From: Veillonella_A intestinalis
GTDB taxonomy: Bacteria > Bacillota > Negativicutes > Veillonellales > Veillonellaceae
DNA: 64,000 bases
NCBI RefSeq assembly: GCF_943192895.1
Contig: NZ_CALPCB010000009.1
Span: 44,516 to 108,515, forward strand
Direction: 5' to 3'
Notes under the pieces: model-generated
The model's input: only the letters and a program-made list of their open reading frames with translations
Database searches by the model: none
Told to the model about the DNA's origin: nothing
Translations under genes and position numbers: made by a program
Part shown: positions 32,749 through 40,862 of the stretch, piece after piece
How the letters are laid out: every line of letters begins with the position of its first letter
Position numbering within the stretch: the first letter of the stretch is position 1

Positions 32749-34020
32749 ATGGGAATTCAAAAGCCAAGAGGCACACAGGATTTATTGCCTAATGTGATTG
32801 GTAATTGGCGCTATGTGGAAGATCGAATTCGTCGCATTTGTAAAGCCTATGGCTTTGATGAAGTGCGTACACCGATTTTCGAAGAAACTGGTCTCTTTTT
32901 ACGAGGCATTGGTGAAACCACTGACGTAGTACAAAAGGAAATGTATTCCTTCCCTACAGGGGATAAAAAAGAACAGACCTATACCTTGCGTCCAGAAAAT
33001 ACAGCATCAGCTGTACGTGCTTATTTAGAAAATAAAGTATATGGTCAAGAGAATCTAACAAAATGGTTCTATATTGGACCTATGTTCCGCCACGATAAAC
33101 CACAAGCTGGTCGTTATCGTCAATTCCATCAATTTGGGGTGGAAGTGTTGGGTACGCAAGCACCATCAACAGATGCTGAAGTTATTTTAATGGTGTTACA
33201 ACTATTTAAAGATTTTGGCTTACAAGATTTAAGTGTACAAGTAAACTCTGTAGGTTGTCCGAATTGCCGTCCAGCCTATCGTGACAAATTAATTGCTTTC
33301 TTTGAACCAAAGAAAGAAGAATTATGTGAAGATTGTCAATCTCGCTTATATAAAAATCCATTGCGCATTTTAGATTGCAAGGAAGAAACTTGTAAAGCCT
33401 TATCCGTAGGGGCTCCTGAAATCCATGAAAATCTTTGCGATGAGTGTGCTGATCATTTCACACAATTACAGAAATTCTTGACTGCCGCTGAGGTAAATTA
33501 TGTAGTAAATCCTCGCTTAGTACGTGGTTTAGATTACTATACTAAAACAGCATTTGAAGTGCAGTACGCTCCATTAGGATCTCAAAGTGCTGTAGCTGGT
33601 GGTGGCCGTTATGATGGCTTAGTAGAAGAATTAGATGGGCCACATACGCCAGCAGTAGGGTTTGCCATGGGCATTGAACGTTTACTATTAGCCCTTGAAA
33701 AGCAAGGTTTATTGCCAGCGGAAACAGTGGATCCATCTGTATTTGTAGTGGCTTTAGGTGAAGCGGCTCAAGTAGAAGGGTTTAAAATGGTAAATGCCTT
33801 ACATCAAGCCTATATTACGGCGGCTATGGATGGCGAAGGAAAAAGCATGAAAAGTCAGTTAAAACATGCTAACAAAATTAATGCAAAATATGTTATTATA
33901 GTGGGTGATGATGAATTAGCTCGTGGTGAAGCCATTATCCGTGATATGGAAAGCAGCGAGCAAGAAACCGTGTCGTTATCAGATGTAGTGGCACGAGTAA
34001 CTTCACTAGTGAAAGGATGA
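32749..34020 (+). CDS. hisS: Histidyl-tRNA synthetase
   Basis: A 423-residue class II aminoacyl-tRNA synthetase charging tRNA-His. Motif 1 is around GTQDLLP...EVRTPIFEE, motif 2 GPMFRHDKPQAGRYRQFHQFG, cited here as MFRHDKPQ...FHQFG, the histidine-specific LVRGLDYYTKTAFE, and motif 3 GFAMGIERLLLAL. GGGAGGG at 32736-32742 sets ATG 32749. It is coupled to aspS with an overlap or near overlap at 34017-34026, a classic hisS-aspS pair. I see no T-box leader in front of it. Confidence 0.97.
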   Translation: MGIQKPRGTQDLLPNVIGNWRYVEDRIRRICKAYGFDEVRTPIFEETGLFLRGIGETTDVVQKEMYSFPTGDKKEQTYTLRPENTASAVRAYLENKVYGQENLTKWFYIGPMFRHDKPQAGRYRQFHQFGVEVLGTQAPSTDAEVILMVLQLFKDFGLQDLSVQVNSVGCPNCRPAYRDKLIAFFEPKKEELCEDCQSRLYKNPLRILDCKEETCKALSVGAPEIHENLCDECADHFTQLQKFLTAAEVNYVVNPRLVRGLDYYTKTAFEVQYAPLGSQSAVAGGGRYDGLVEELDGPHTPAVGFAMGIERLLLALEKQGLLPAETVDPSVFVVALGEAAQVEGFKMVNALHQAYITAAMDGEGKSMKSQLKHANKINAKYVIIVGDDELARGEAIIRDMESSEQETVSLSDVVARVTSLVKG

Positions 34021-34025
34021 CAATA

Positions 34026-35822
34026 ATGGAAACAATGAAGGGATTGCACCGTACCCATGGTTGCGGTACTATCAGCGAAGAACAAGTAGGCAAGGAGGTT
34101 GTTCTTTGCGGTTGGGTAGAACGCCGTCGTGACCATGGTGGGTTAATCTTTATTGATTTGCGTGACCGCTCTGGCGTAGTTCAGATCGTAGCGTCTCCAG
34201 ATCATAATTTAGAATCATTCCACAAAGCAGAGGATGTACGTAGTGAATATGTACTTTGCGTACGTGGTAAAATTACTGAGCGTGATGCAGAAGCTATCAA
34301 TCCAAATTTAGCAACTGGTCGTTATGAAATGTATTGCGAAGAACTTCGCGTATTAAATGCATCGAAAACACCACCATTCTATATTCAAGACAACATTGAT
34401 GTAGATGAAAATATTCGCTTAAAATATCGCTATTTGGATCTTCGTCGTCCAGAAATGCAACGCAATTTAATTTTGCGTCACCGTGTAACAAAAGCAATGC
34501 GTGATTTCCTTGATTCTCGTGATTTTCTTGAAATTGAAACACCAATGCTTACTAAGAGTACACCAGAAGGGGCTCGTGACTATTTAGTACCTTCCCGTGT
34601 AAATGCAGGTACTTTCTATGCCTTGCCACAGTCTCCACAGATTTTTAAGCAAATCTTGATGGTAGCTGGTTATGAAAAATATTTCCAAATTGCTCGTTGT
34701 TTCCGTGATGAAGATTTACGTGCAGACCGTCAGCCTGAATTTACTCAGCTCGACTTAGAAATGAGCTTCATTGATCAAGAACAGATTTTAGCTACCTTAG
34801 AAGGTTTAATTCAACATGTATTTAAAGTAGCTATGGATATTGATGTGCCAGTGCCAATGCCTCGCATTACTTGGGACGAAGCCATGGACAAATATGGCTC
34901 TGATAAGCCAGATTTACGTTTTGGCATGGAATTCACTGATGTAACTGATTTAGTACGGACTACTGAATTCAAAGTATTCCGTTCTGTTATCGATAATGGC
35001 GGTGTTGTTAAAGGTATTGTAGTACCTGGTGATGCTGGCATTCCTCGTCGTGAGTTAGATGATTTAGTGACCTATGTAAACCAATATGGTGCTAAAGGTC
35101 TTGCTTGGGCTTGCTTCAATGAAGATGGCACTATTAAATCCCAGATTATGAAGTTCTTAGGGGAAGATACTATTCGTGCTATTGGTGAAAAAATGCAAGC
35201 TAAGCCTGGTGATTTAGTGCTTATGATTGCTGATAAACCAGCAGTAGTAGCTAAAGCATTAGGGGAGCTTCGCCTTGAAATGGGTCGTCGTATGAACCTT
35301 ATTGATGAAGATCAATTAGCATTCACGTGGGTAACTGATTTCCCAATGTTTGAATATGATGAAGAAGAAAAACGCTATGTAGCTATGCACCATCCATTCA
35401 CATCGCCACGCGAACAAGATATGGATAAATTAGAAACTGATCCAGCATCTGTTAAAGCGATTGCTTATGATATGGTATTAAATGGCGTTGAAATTGGTGG
35501 CGGTAGTCTTCGTATTTACCAATCCGATGTACAAGCAAAAGTATTTAAAGCGATTGGCCTTACTGAAGAAGAAAGCCGTAGCAAATTCGGCTTCATGTTG
35601 GATGCTTTCCAATTTGGGGCACCTCCACATGGCGGTTGCGCTTTTGGTCTTGACCGTTTGGTAATGCTTATGGCTAAACGTCAATCAATTCGTGACGTAA
35701 TTGCGTTCCCTAAAACGCAGAGTGCGGCTGACCTTATGAGTCAGGCTCCATCCACGGTTGCACCAAAACAACTTCGTGAGCTTCATATTAAAACAAATAC
35801 AGAAAAAGAAAAATTAGTATAA
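34026..35822 (+). CDS. aspS: Aspartyl-tRNA synthetase
   Basis: A 598-residue bacterial-type class II synthetase: N-terminal OB-fold anticodon-binding domain (about residues 1-110), catalytic core with FLEIETPMLTKSTPEGARDYL (cited partially: ETPMLTKSTPEGA) and FRDEDLRADRQPEFTQLD (motif 2), the GAD insertion domain, and motif 3 GLDRLVMLM. Aspartyl versus dual Asp/Asn specificity cannot be decided by eye. ATG 34026 follows AAAGGATG; the in-frame ATG at 34017 overlaps the hisS stop. A terminator and then 6S RNA follow. Confidence 0.96.
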   Translation: METMKGLHRTHGCGTISEEQVGKEVVLCGWVERRRDHGGLIFIDLRDRSGVVQIVASPDHNLESFHKAEDVRSEYVLCVRGKITERDAEAINPNLATGRYEMYCEELRVLNASKTPPFYIQDNIDVDENIRLKYRYLDLRRPEMQRNLILRHRVTKAMRDFLDSRDFLEIETPMLTKSTPEGARDYLVPSRVNAGTFYALPQSPQIFKQILMVAGYEKYFQIARCFRDEDLRADRQPEFTQLDLEMSFIDQEQILATLEGLIQHVFKVAMDIDVPVPMPRITWDEAMDKYGSDKPDLRFGMEFTDVTDLVRTTEFKVFRSVIDNGGVVKGIVVPGDAGIPRRELDDLVTYVNQYGAKGLAWACFNEDGTIKSQIMKFLGEDTIRAIGEKMQAKPGDLVLMIADKPAVVAKALGELRLEMGRRMNLIDEDQLAFTWVTDFPMFEYDEEEKRYVAMHHPFTSPREQDMDKLETDPASVKAIAYDMVLNGVEIGGGSLRIYQSDVQAKVFKAIGLTEEESRSKFGFMLDAFQFGAPPHGGCAFGLDRLVMLMAKRQSIRDVIAFPKTQSAADLMSQAPSTVAPKQLRELHIKTNTEKEKLV

Positions 35823-35920
35823 TTTTCATTGGTAGTAAAACTTAGTGATTTACAGGCTTTAATGGATGAAATGAGCTAGTACTTTTAGGTCTACTGTCCT
35901 TTGATATATGCTAAATAAAT

Positions 35921-35965
35921 ATCAGTCGTTTGTTTCAAGACCTTGAAATAAACGGCTGATTTTGT
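35921..35965 (+). terminator. Rho-independent terminator after aspS
   Basis: A stem of about 18 bases pairs 35921-35939 with 35943-35960 across a 3-base loop and runs into TTTTGTT. Confidence 0.88.
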
Positions 35966-35968
35966 TAA

Positions 35969-35974
35969 TATAAT
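35969..35974 (+). promoter_or_regulatory. -10 box of the 6S RNA promoter
   Basis: A perfect TATAAT lies six bases before the first likely transcribed bases of 6S RNA. The region upstream is the aspS terminator, and no consensus -35 is obvious there. Confidence 0.5.
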
Positions 35975-35980
35975 AGTAAA

Positions 35981-36180
35981 GAAACACCCCTGCTGTGTGC
36001 GTGTGGTATCGCAGTTTTGAGCCAACACTATTACATTGGGAGCCTGGACTCTTGTAGTGGCGCTACGCCTGCAAAGGACAGTAAGATTACGAGGAGGGCA
36101 CCCACCTGCTATCGCAGGATCAAAACACGGTACATATACGGCATGGTGGGGCTCTTTTTAGCCGCCTTAGGGCGGTTTAT
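35981..36180 (+). ncRNA. ssrS: 6S RNA (RNA polymerase-binding regulator)
   Basis: A ~180-200-base RNA whose ends pair (CCCCTGCTGTGTG near 35988-36000 against CATGGTGGGG near 36143-36152) and whose long imperfect helix surrounds a central open bubble, mimicking an open promoter. Local pairs such as GATCAAAAC against GTTTTGAGCC support the closing arms. In B. subtilis a 6S gene also sits downstream of aspS near yrvM-rarA, and the same order aspS-6S-rarA appears here. 6S sequesters housekeeping sigma-RNA polymerase, which here would be the RpoD at 52.2 kb. The assignment rests on position and fold, not a covariance search. Confidence 0.82.
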
Positions 36181-36187
36181 TTTTTTA
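36160..36187 (+). terminator. Terminator of the 6S RNA gene
   Basis: AGCCGCC (36160-36166) pairs with GGCGGTT (36171-36177) across TTAG, followed by an AT-rich T tract. Confidence 0.85.
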
Positions 36188-36283
36188 TCCAAATTTAGAG
36201 TATAATAGAATTGAAATGCTATTGAAATATTATTGAAATACTACATTAAAATATATTTTGCATCATATAAGGAGTGTTTAGTT

Positions 36284-37600
36284 ATGGATAGTTTGTTTGC
36301 TGAATATGAACCTAAGCGCTTTGAACCGTTGGCGGTCCGTCTCAGACCAACCTCATTAGATCATTTCTATGGTCAAGAAAAGGCCGTAGGCAAGGGCAGT
36401 TTTTTACGGGCCATGATTGAAAAGGATACAATTCCATCTTTGCTATTTTATGGGCCTTCTGGCACGGGCAAAACAACCTTGGCTGGCATTATTGCTGCCA
36501 TGACTCATAGTCAATTTGTTGTTCTCAATGCTACTAATGCAGGGATTGGTGAGCTTAGAACGATTATTGACAAGGCGCGTAAGACAATTCAGAACCTACA
36601 GCAACGGACAATTTTATTTTTAGATGAAATTCATCGTTTTAACAAAAGTCAACAAGATGTGTTACTACCTTGTGTAGAGGATGGCACGATTATTTTAATC
36701 GGTGCTACTACGGAGAATCCTTTTTTTGAAGTAAATCGCCCTTTGCTATCTAGATTGCGTTTGATTACTTTGGAAAGCTTAACGCCTGAAGCAATTGTTA
36801 AGGTGCTAGAGCGAGCCTTAACTGATGAGGAAAAAGGCTTAGGCAAGCAACAATATACCGCTACGCCAGACGTGCTTCGAGAAGTGGGGCTCTTTGTAAA
36901 TGGTGATGCTCGTATGGCATTAAATATATTAGAACAAGCTAGTGCTATGATTGAGCCTGGTGGCGAAATAACTTTAGACATTTTAGAAGGTGTAGTAGGT
37001 CGTCGTATTTATAGCTATGATAAAAAAGGGGATAATCACTATGATACGATTTCTGCCTTTATTAAAAGCATGCGTGGCTCTGATCCGCAGGCTGCCGTGT
37101 ATTATTTGGCACGCATGATTGAAGCAGGCGAAGATCCCAATTTTATAGCACGGCGTATTGTAATTTGTGCCGCCGAAGATGTAGGGTTGGCTGATCCTCA
37201 AGCATTAGTCGTAGCGAATGCAGCGGCTCAAGCGGCCCATTTGGTAGGCTTTCCAGAAGCACAGATTATTTTGTCGGAAGCTGTATTGTATGTAGCTTTA
37301 GCGCCTAAAAGTAATAGTGCATATATGGCGATTGCGGCGGCTATTAATGATGTACGTCATTATGAGCATGGGGAAGTGCCAGCCCATTTACGAGATGCTC
37401 ATTATAGTGGTGCTGGTAAATTAGGGCATGGTGTGACATATAAATATGCTCATGATTATCCTAATGGATATGTGCAGCAACAGTATTTGCCAACTGCGCT
37501 AAAAGATCGTATATACTACCAAGGAATTGAGCGAGGCCGTGAAAAAGAATTATTGACTCATTGGAGCGAACGTACAAGCGGTAAAACTTCTAAAAAGTAG
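36284..37600 (+). CDS. rarA: Replication-associated recombination protein RarA (MgsA)
   Basis: A 438-residue AAA+ ATPase acting at stalled forks, related to clamp-loader subunits. It has PTSLDHFYGQE, Walker A GPSGTGKTT near residues 51-59, Walker B ILFLDEIHRF, and a sensor region IGATTENPFFE, then the C-terminal MgsA tetramerisation domain (KSMRGSDPQAAVYYLARM, cited in part). AAGGAG at 36269-36274 supports ATG 36284; the longer frame begins in non-coding sequence. It follows 6S RNA, a conserved Firmicute neighbourhood. Confidence 0.94.
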   Translation: MDSLFAEYEPKRFEPLAVRLRPTSLDHFYGQEKAVGKGSFLRAMIEKDTIPSLLFYGPSGTGKTTLAGIIAAMTHSQFVVLNATNAGIGELRTIIDKARKTIQNLQQRTILFLDEIHRFNKSQQDVLLPCVEDGTIILIGATTENPFFEVNRPLLSRLRLITLESLTPEAIVKVLERALTDEEKGLGKQQYTATPDVLREVGLFVNGDARMALNILEQASAMIEPGGEITLDILEGVVGRRIYSYDKKGDNHYDTISAFIKSMRGSDPQAAVYYLARMIEAGEDPNFIARRIVICAAEDVGLADPQALVVANAAAQAAHLVGFPEAQIILSEAVLYVALAPKSNSAYMAIAAAINDVRHYEHGEVPAHLRDAHYSGAGKLGHGVTYKYAHDYPNGYVQQQYLPTALKDRIYYQGIERGREKELLTHWSERTSGKTSKK

Positions 37601-37677
37601 TCAAAGTGTGATATAATAAAATGCTAAGGTATATAGTTTTAACATTTGATTACAAGGTTGAGGTGTACACATAGATT

Positions 37678-40362
37678 ATGGCAGAACAAAAGGAGCGGGC
37701 GAAGGCTACGCCACGTAAAACTACGAAGCGTAAAGCTACCAGTGCTTCACGCACAACAAATAAAGAAGCCGTAAATAAAGGGCTTAAAATTCGTAAAGAA
37801 GTAAGAGGGCTTTTTATTATGCTCTTTGCTTTTGTAGCATTTTTAGGGATGTTCAATATTACGTCAGGATCCGTCGTTGATGTAGTAGCTGGTATTTTTA
37901 AATATGGCTTTGGTTTTGGTGGCGTTATCCCATGTCTTTATGTGGGCTATGTAGGATGGCGTATTCTATACGCTGATGAAGGTTTTTCGTTTACTAAACG
38001 GGGGATTTTATTATCCTTAGTTTATATATTTGGCATTACTGTTATTACTTTATTATCCGCAGATCCAGGGCAGGAGTTGTTAACGACCAAAATTGCCACC
38101 CAAGGAGGCGTAGTTGGTGGACTTATTGCGGTGTTACTACGTACTTTACTAGGCAATGTAGGGGCTATTGTAGTAGCTGTTGTAGTTATTTTGGGCCTGT
38201 TATTGTTAATTTATCAAATTTCCTTGCGAACAGGTTTACATAAGGCGAAAGAAAAAACCGATGTAGGCTTGGAGTTTGCCCGTAATATTACTGAAGAAAC
38301 AGTGCATCAAGCGAAAGAACGTTATACGGAATGGAAAGAGCAACAAGCAAAAAGACGGCGTGCCTATAATCAGGAAAAAGATGATCGATTTACTAAGAGC
38401 GCCGCTGCAGAGGTAATTGCTAATGCAGCGCAAGTATCGGCAGACGCTAAAGCGGAAGCAAAAGCTTTGCTAGAAGCTGAGCCAGAGGAAGAAAGCCAAT
38501 CTATTGAATCCTCCGTGGATTCACAGCAAATTAAAGAAGTGTTAGTACCTAACGAAGAAAAGTATGAGCATATAGAGGATGAGGACGAAGACGAATTAGA
38601 AGTGCCACCATTTTTACAGGGCCGGACAGCTCGTTCGTTTGAAACAGAAGCTCCTAAACCTGTAATGGTAGCTGACGAAGCAGAACCCGAATCTGAGCGA
38701 GAACTTGAGCCAGAAACTGAATCAGAATTCAAATCAGAATCCAACCCAGAATTTAAAACAGAGGTATTGGGGAGTAGTGAATTAGATAGCGCAACGTCTG
38801 AGGTGGTTGAAAAATCTTCAGAAGTAGCTGCGGTGACTAGTTCAGTTAAATTACAGCCAGTGCCAACGATGGAAGGGACTGAAGCAGATACAGCTGCAGT
38901 GGCGGTGACTGTAGATGGGGCGCCTAAACCACGGCGTATTGAAGTACCGTATCGTTTTCCTTCTTTATCCATGCTTTCTAAAGGCACCGTTAATCTTGTA
39001 ACAGGGCAAGAGGTTACTCATAATGTATCCGTGTTAGAAGAAACTTTGAAAAGTTTTGGTGTTACAGCTCATGTTGTGAATGCGACACAAGGACCGACTG
39101 TTACGCGCTATGAGTTAGAACCAGCGCCAGGTACAAAAGTAAGCCGAATTTTAAATTTATCTGATGATTTAAAAATGGCACTAGCTGCTATAGATATTCG
39201 TATTGAAGCACCAATTCCAGGCAAGTCTGCTGTGGGGATTGAAGTGCCTAATAAAAACGTAACAGCCGTTCATTTACGGGATGTATTAGAAGCGGAGAAA
39301 TTCCAAAAAGCCCGTGGGGGCATTCCAGTAGGCCTTGGTAAAGATATTGCTGGTGAGGCTATTATTACTGACTTAGCTAAAATGCCACATTTGTTAGTGG
39401 CCGGCTCTACAGGTTCTGGTAAATCGGTATGTGTTAACACTTTGATTTCCAGTATTTTATTTAGTCGCAAACCAAGTGAAGTACAGCTTATTCTAGTAGA
39501 CCCTAAGATGGTGGAATTGTCAGTTTATAATGGCATTCCTCATTTGAAGGTACCAGTTGTAACAGATATGAAAAAAGCGGCAGCCGTATTGCGCTGGGCA
39601 GTGCGTGAGATGGAAGCCCGTTACTTAGCTATGTCTGAAAATGGCGTGCGTAATATTAGTGGTTTTAATGAGCGATTCCCTGATAAGGCCATGCCACTTA
39701 TTTTAATCATTATTGACGAATTAGCTGATTTAATGATGACTGCGCCTGATGTAGAAGAAGCGATTAATCGCCTAGCGGCTAAAGCCCGGGCAGCGGGGAT
39801 TCATATGGTATTGGCTACGCAGCGTCCATCAGTTAATGTCATTACGGGGACTATTAAGGCCAATGTACCGAGTCGTATTTCCTTTGCAGTAGCAACACAA
39901 ATAGATTCCCGTACTATTCTTGATATGGCGGGGGCTGAAAAACTCCTAGGTAAAGGGGATATGCTCTTTAATCCTATTGGGGCCAATAAGCCAATTCGTA
40001 TTCAAGGGGCCTTTATTTCTGATGAAGAAGTAGAGGAATTAGTAGCGTTTGTTAAACAACAAGGACGCCCAGAGTATGATGAATCTATTGTAGAAGAAGT
40101 AGAAAAAGACACTGTTGAAGAATGCGACAGTATGGAAGAAGAACAAGATGAATTATTAGAACGTGCAGTAGAACTTGTTATTAGTATGGGGCAGGCTTCT
40201 ACATCGATGTTGCAACGTCGTTTCAGAATTGGGTATTCAAGAGCGGCGCGCTTAATTGATACGATGGAAGAAAAGCGTATTATTGGTCCTGCTAATGGCA
40301 GTAAACCAAGGGATATATTGATGTCTTGGGAAGCCGTTCAAGAGACATATTTTTCAAAATAA
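37678..40362 (+). CDS. ftsK: FtsK/SpoIIIE-family DNA translocase
   Basis: An 894-residue septal DNA pump. After a basic N-terminus there are four or five transmembrane segments (about residues 40-185), then a long acidic Glu/Ser-rich linker (about 235-400) with imprecise EPE/ESE repeats, the alpha/beta ATPase motor (Walker A GSTGSGKSV, Walker B LILIIIDELADL) and the C-terminal gamma winged helix (GQASTSMLQRRFRIGYSRAARLID, cited in part) that reads orienting KOPS/SRS sites. It segregates chromosome ends into daughter cells. The start is ATG 37678 with GAGGTG about 13 bases upstream, a long spacing. The downstream HTH protein begins 12 bases after the stop. Confidence 0.94.
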   Translation: MAEQKERAKATPRKTTKRKATSASRTTNKEAVNKGLKIRKEVRGLFIMLFAFVAFLGMFNITSGSVVDVVAGIFKYGFGFGGVIPCLYVGYVGWRILYADEGFSFTKRGILLSLVYIFGITVITLLSADPGQELLTTKIATQGGVVGGLIAVLLRTLLGNVGAIVVAVVVILGLLLLIYQISLRTGLHKAKEKTDVGLEFARNITEETVHQAKERYTEWKEQQAKRRRAYNQEKDDRFTKSAAAEVIANAAQVSADAKAEAKALLEAEPEEESQSIESSVDSQQIKEVLVPNEEKYEHIEDEDEDELEVPPFLQGRTARSFETEAPKPVMVADEAEPESERELEPETESEFKSESNPEFKTEVLGSSELDSATSEVVEKSSEVAAVTSSVKLQPVPTMEGTEADTAAVAVTVDGAPKPRRIEVPYRFPSLSMLSKGTVNLVTGQEVTHNVSVLEETLKSFGVTAHVVNATQGPTVTRYELEPAPGTKVSRILNLSDDLKMALAAIDIRIEAPIPGKSAVGIEVPNKNVTAVHLRDVLEAEKFQKARGGIPVGLGKDIAGEAIITDLAKMPHLLVAGSTGSGKSVCVNTLISSILFSRKPSEVQLILVDPKMVELSVYNGIPHLKVPVVTDMKKAAAVLRWAVREMEARYLAMSENGVRNISGFNERFPDKAMPLILIIIDELADLMMTAPDVEEAINRLAAKARAAGIHMVLATQRPSVNVITGTIKANVPSRISFAVATQIDSRTILDMAGAEKLLGKGDMLFNPIGANKPIRIQGAFISDEEVEELVAFVKQQGRPEYDESIVEEVEKDTVEECDSMEEEQDELLERAVELVISMGQASTSMLQRRFRIGYSRAARLIDTMEEKRIIGPANGSKPRDILMSWEAVQETYFSK

Positions 40363-40373
40363 GGAGGTAGACC

Positions 40374-40823
40374 TTGTCTACAATTGGGGAAGAGCTACGG
40401 CGAGAACGAAATCGGCGGGGGCTAACCATTAAAGATGTTGAACAGGTACTTCATATACGAGGGGCTTATTTAGAAGCTATTGAAGAGGATAATTATAAAA
40501 TTATCCCTGGCGATGTGTATGTGAAGGGCTTTATTGGCAATTATGCAGATTTGCTGGGCCTCGAACGGCACCGCATGATTGATCGCTATAAAAGCTTAAT
40601 TGGAGAACCTTTAGGGGTGCCTTTACGGCGCATGAAACCACGAAAATTAGCGCCTCACGAAGAAGTTGAGCGAGAAGTTGATAAGGTAGTACCACAGTCG
40701 AAGCGATTGAGCTATACGTCAAGACAGCAACGACGACAGAAAACATTGGCACAAGAGCGACTAGCGGTAGCAATTATTACCTTCTGCATTATTGTATTTT
40801 TAGGTTGGTTATTTTTTGTATAA
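40374..40823 (+). CDS. RodZ/YmfM-like HTH membrane protein lacking a periplasmic domain
   Basis: A 149-residue protein with an N-terminal Xre-type helix-turn-helix (TIGEELRRERNRRGLTIKDV, residues ~3-22, continuing to GDVYVKGFIGNYADLLGL) of the HTH_25 type used by RodZ, then a basic Arg-rich middle and a single C-terminal hydrophobic anchor (IITFCIIVFLGWLFFV). RodZ links MreB to the membrane through such an HTH, but it normally has a periplasmic domain after the helix; here the protein ends at the membrane. The start is TTG 40374, six bases after AGGAGG. It lies after ftsK, not in the mre cluster. Confidence 0.75.
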   Translation: MSTIGEELRRERNRRGLTIKDVEQVLHIRGAYLEAIEEDNYKIIPGDVYVKGFIGNYADLLGLERHRMIDRYKSLIGEPLGVPLRRMKPRKLAPHEEVEREVDKVVPQSKRLSYTSRQQRRQKTLAQERLAVAIITFCIIVFLGWLFFV

Positions 40824-40862
40824 ATCTAAGTTGATTATTAATACTTCAAGGAGATATGTGTA

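Noticed and set aside
36017..36205. Plus-strand 62-residue reading frame
   Set aside because: It lies within 6S RNA and its terminator; the peptide has no family features.
38370..38987. Minus-strand 205-residue reading frame
   Set aside because: It is the complement of the low-complexity acidic linker of ftsK, which gives long Ser-rich open frames by chance.
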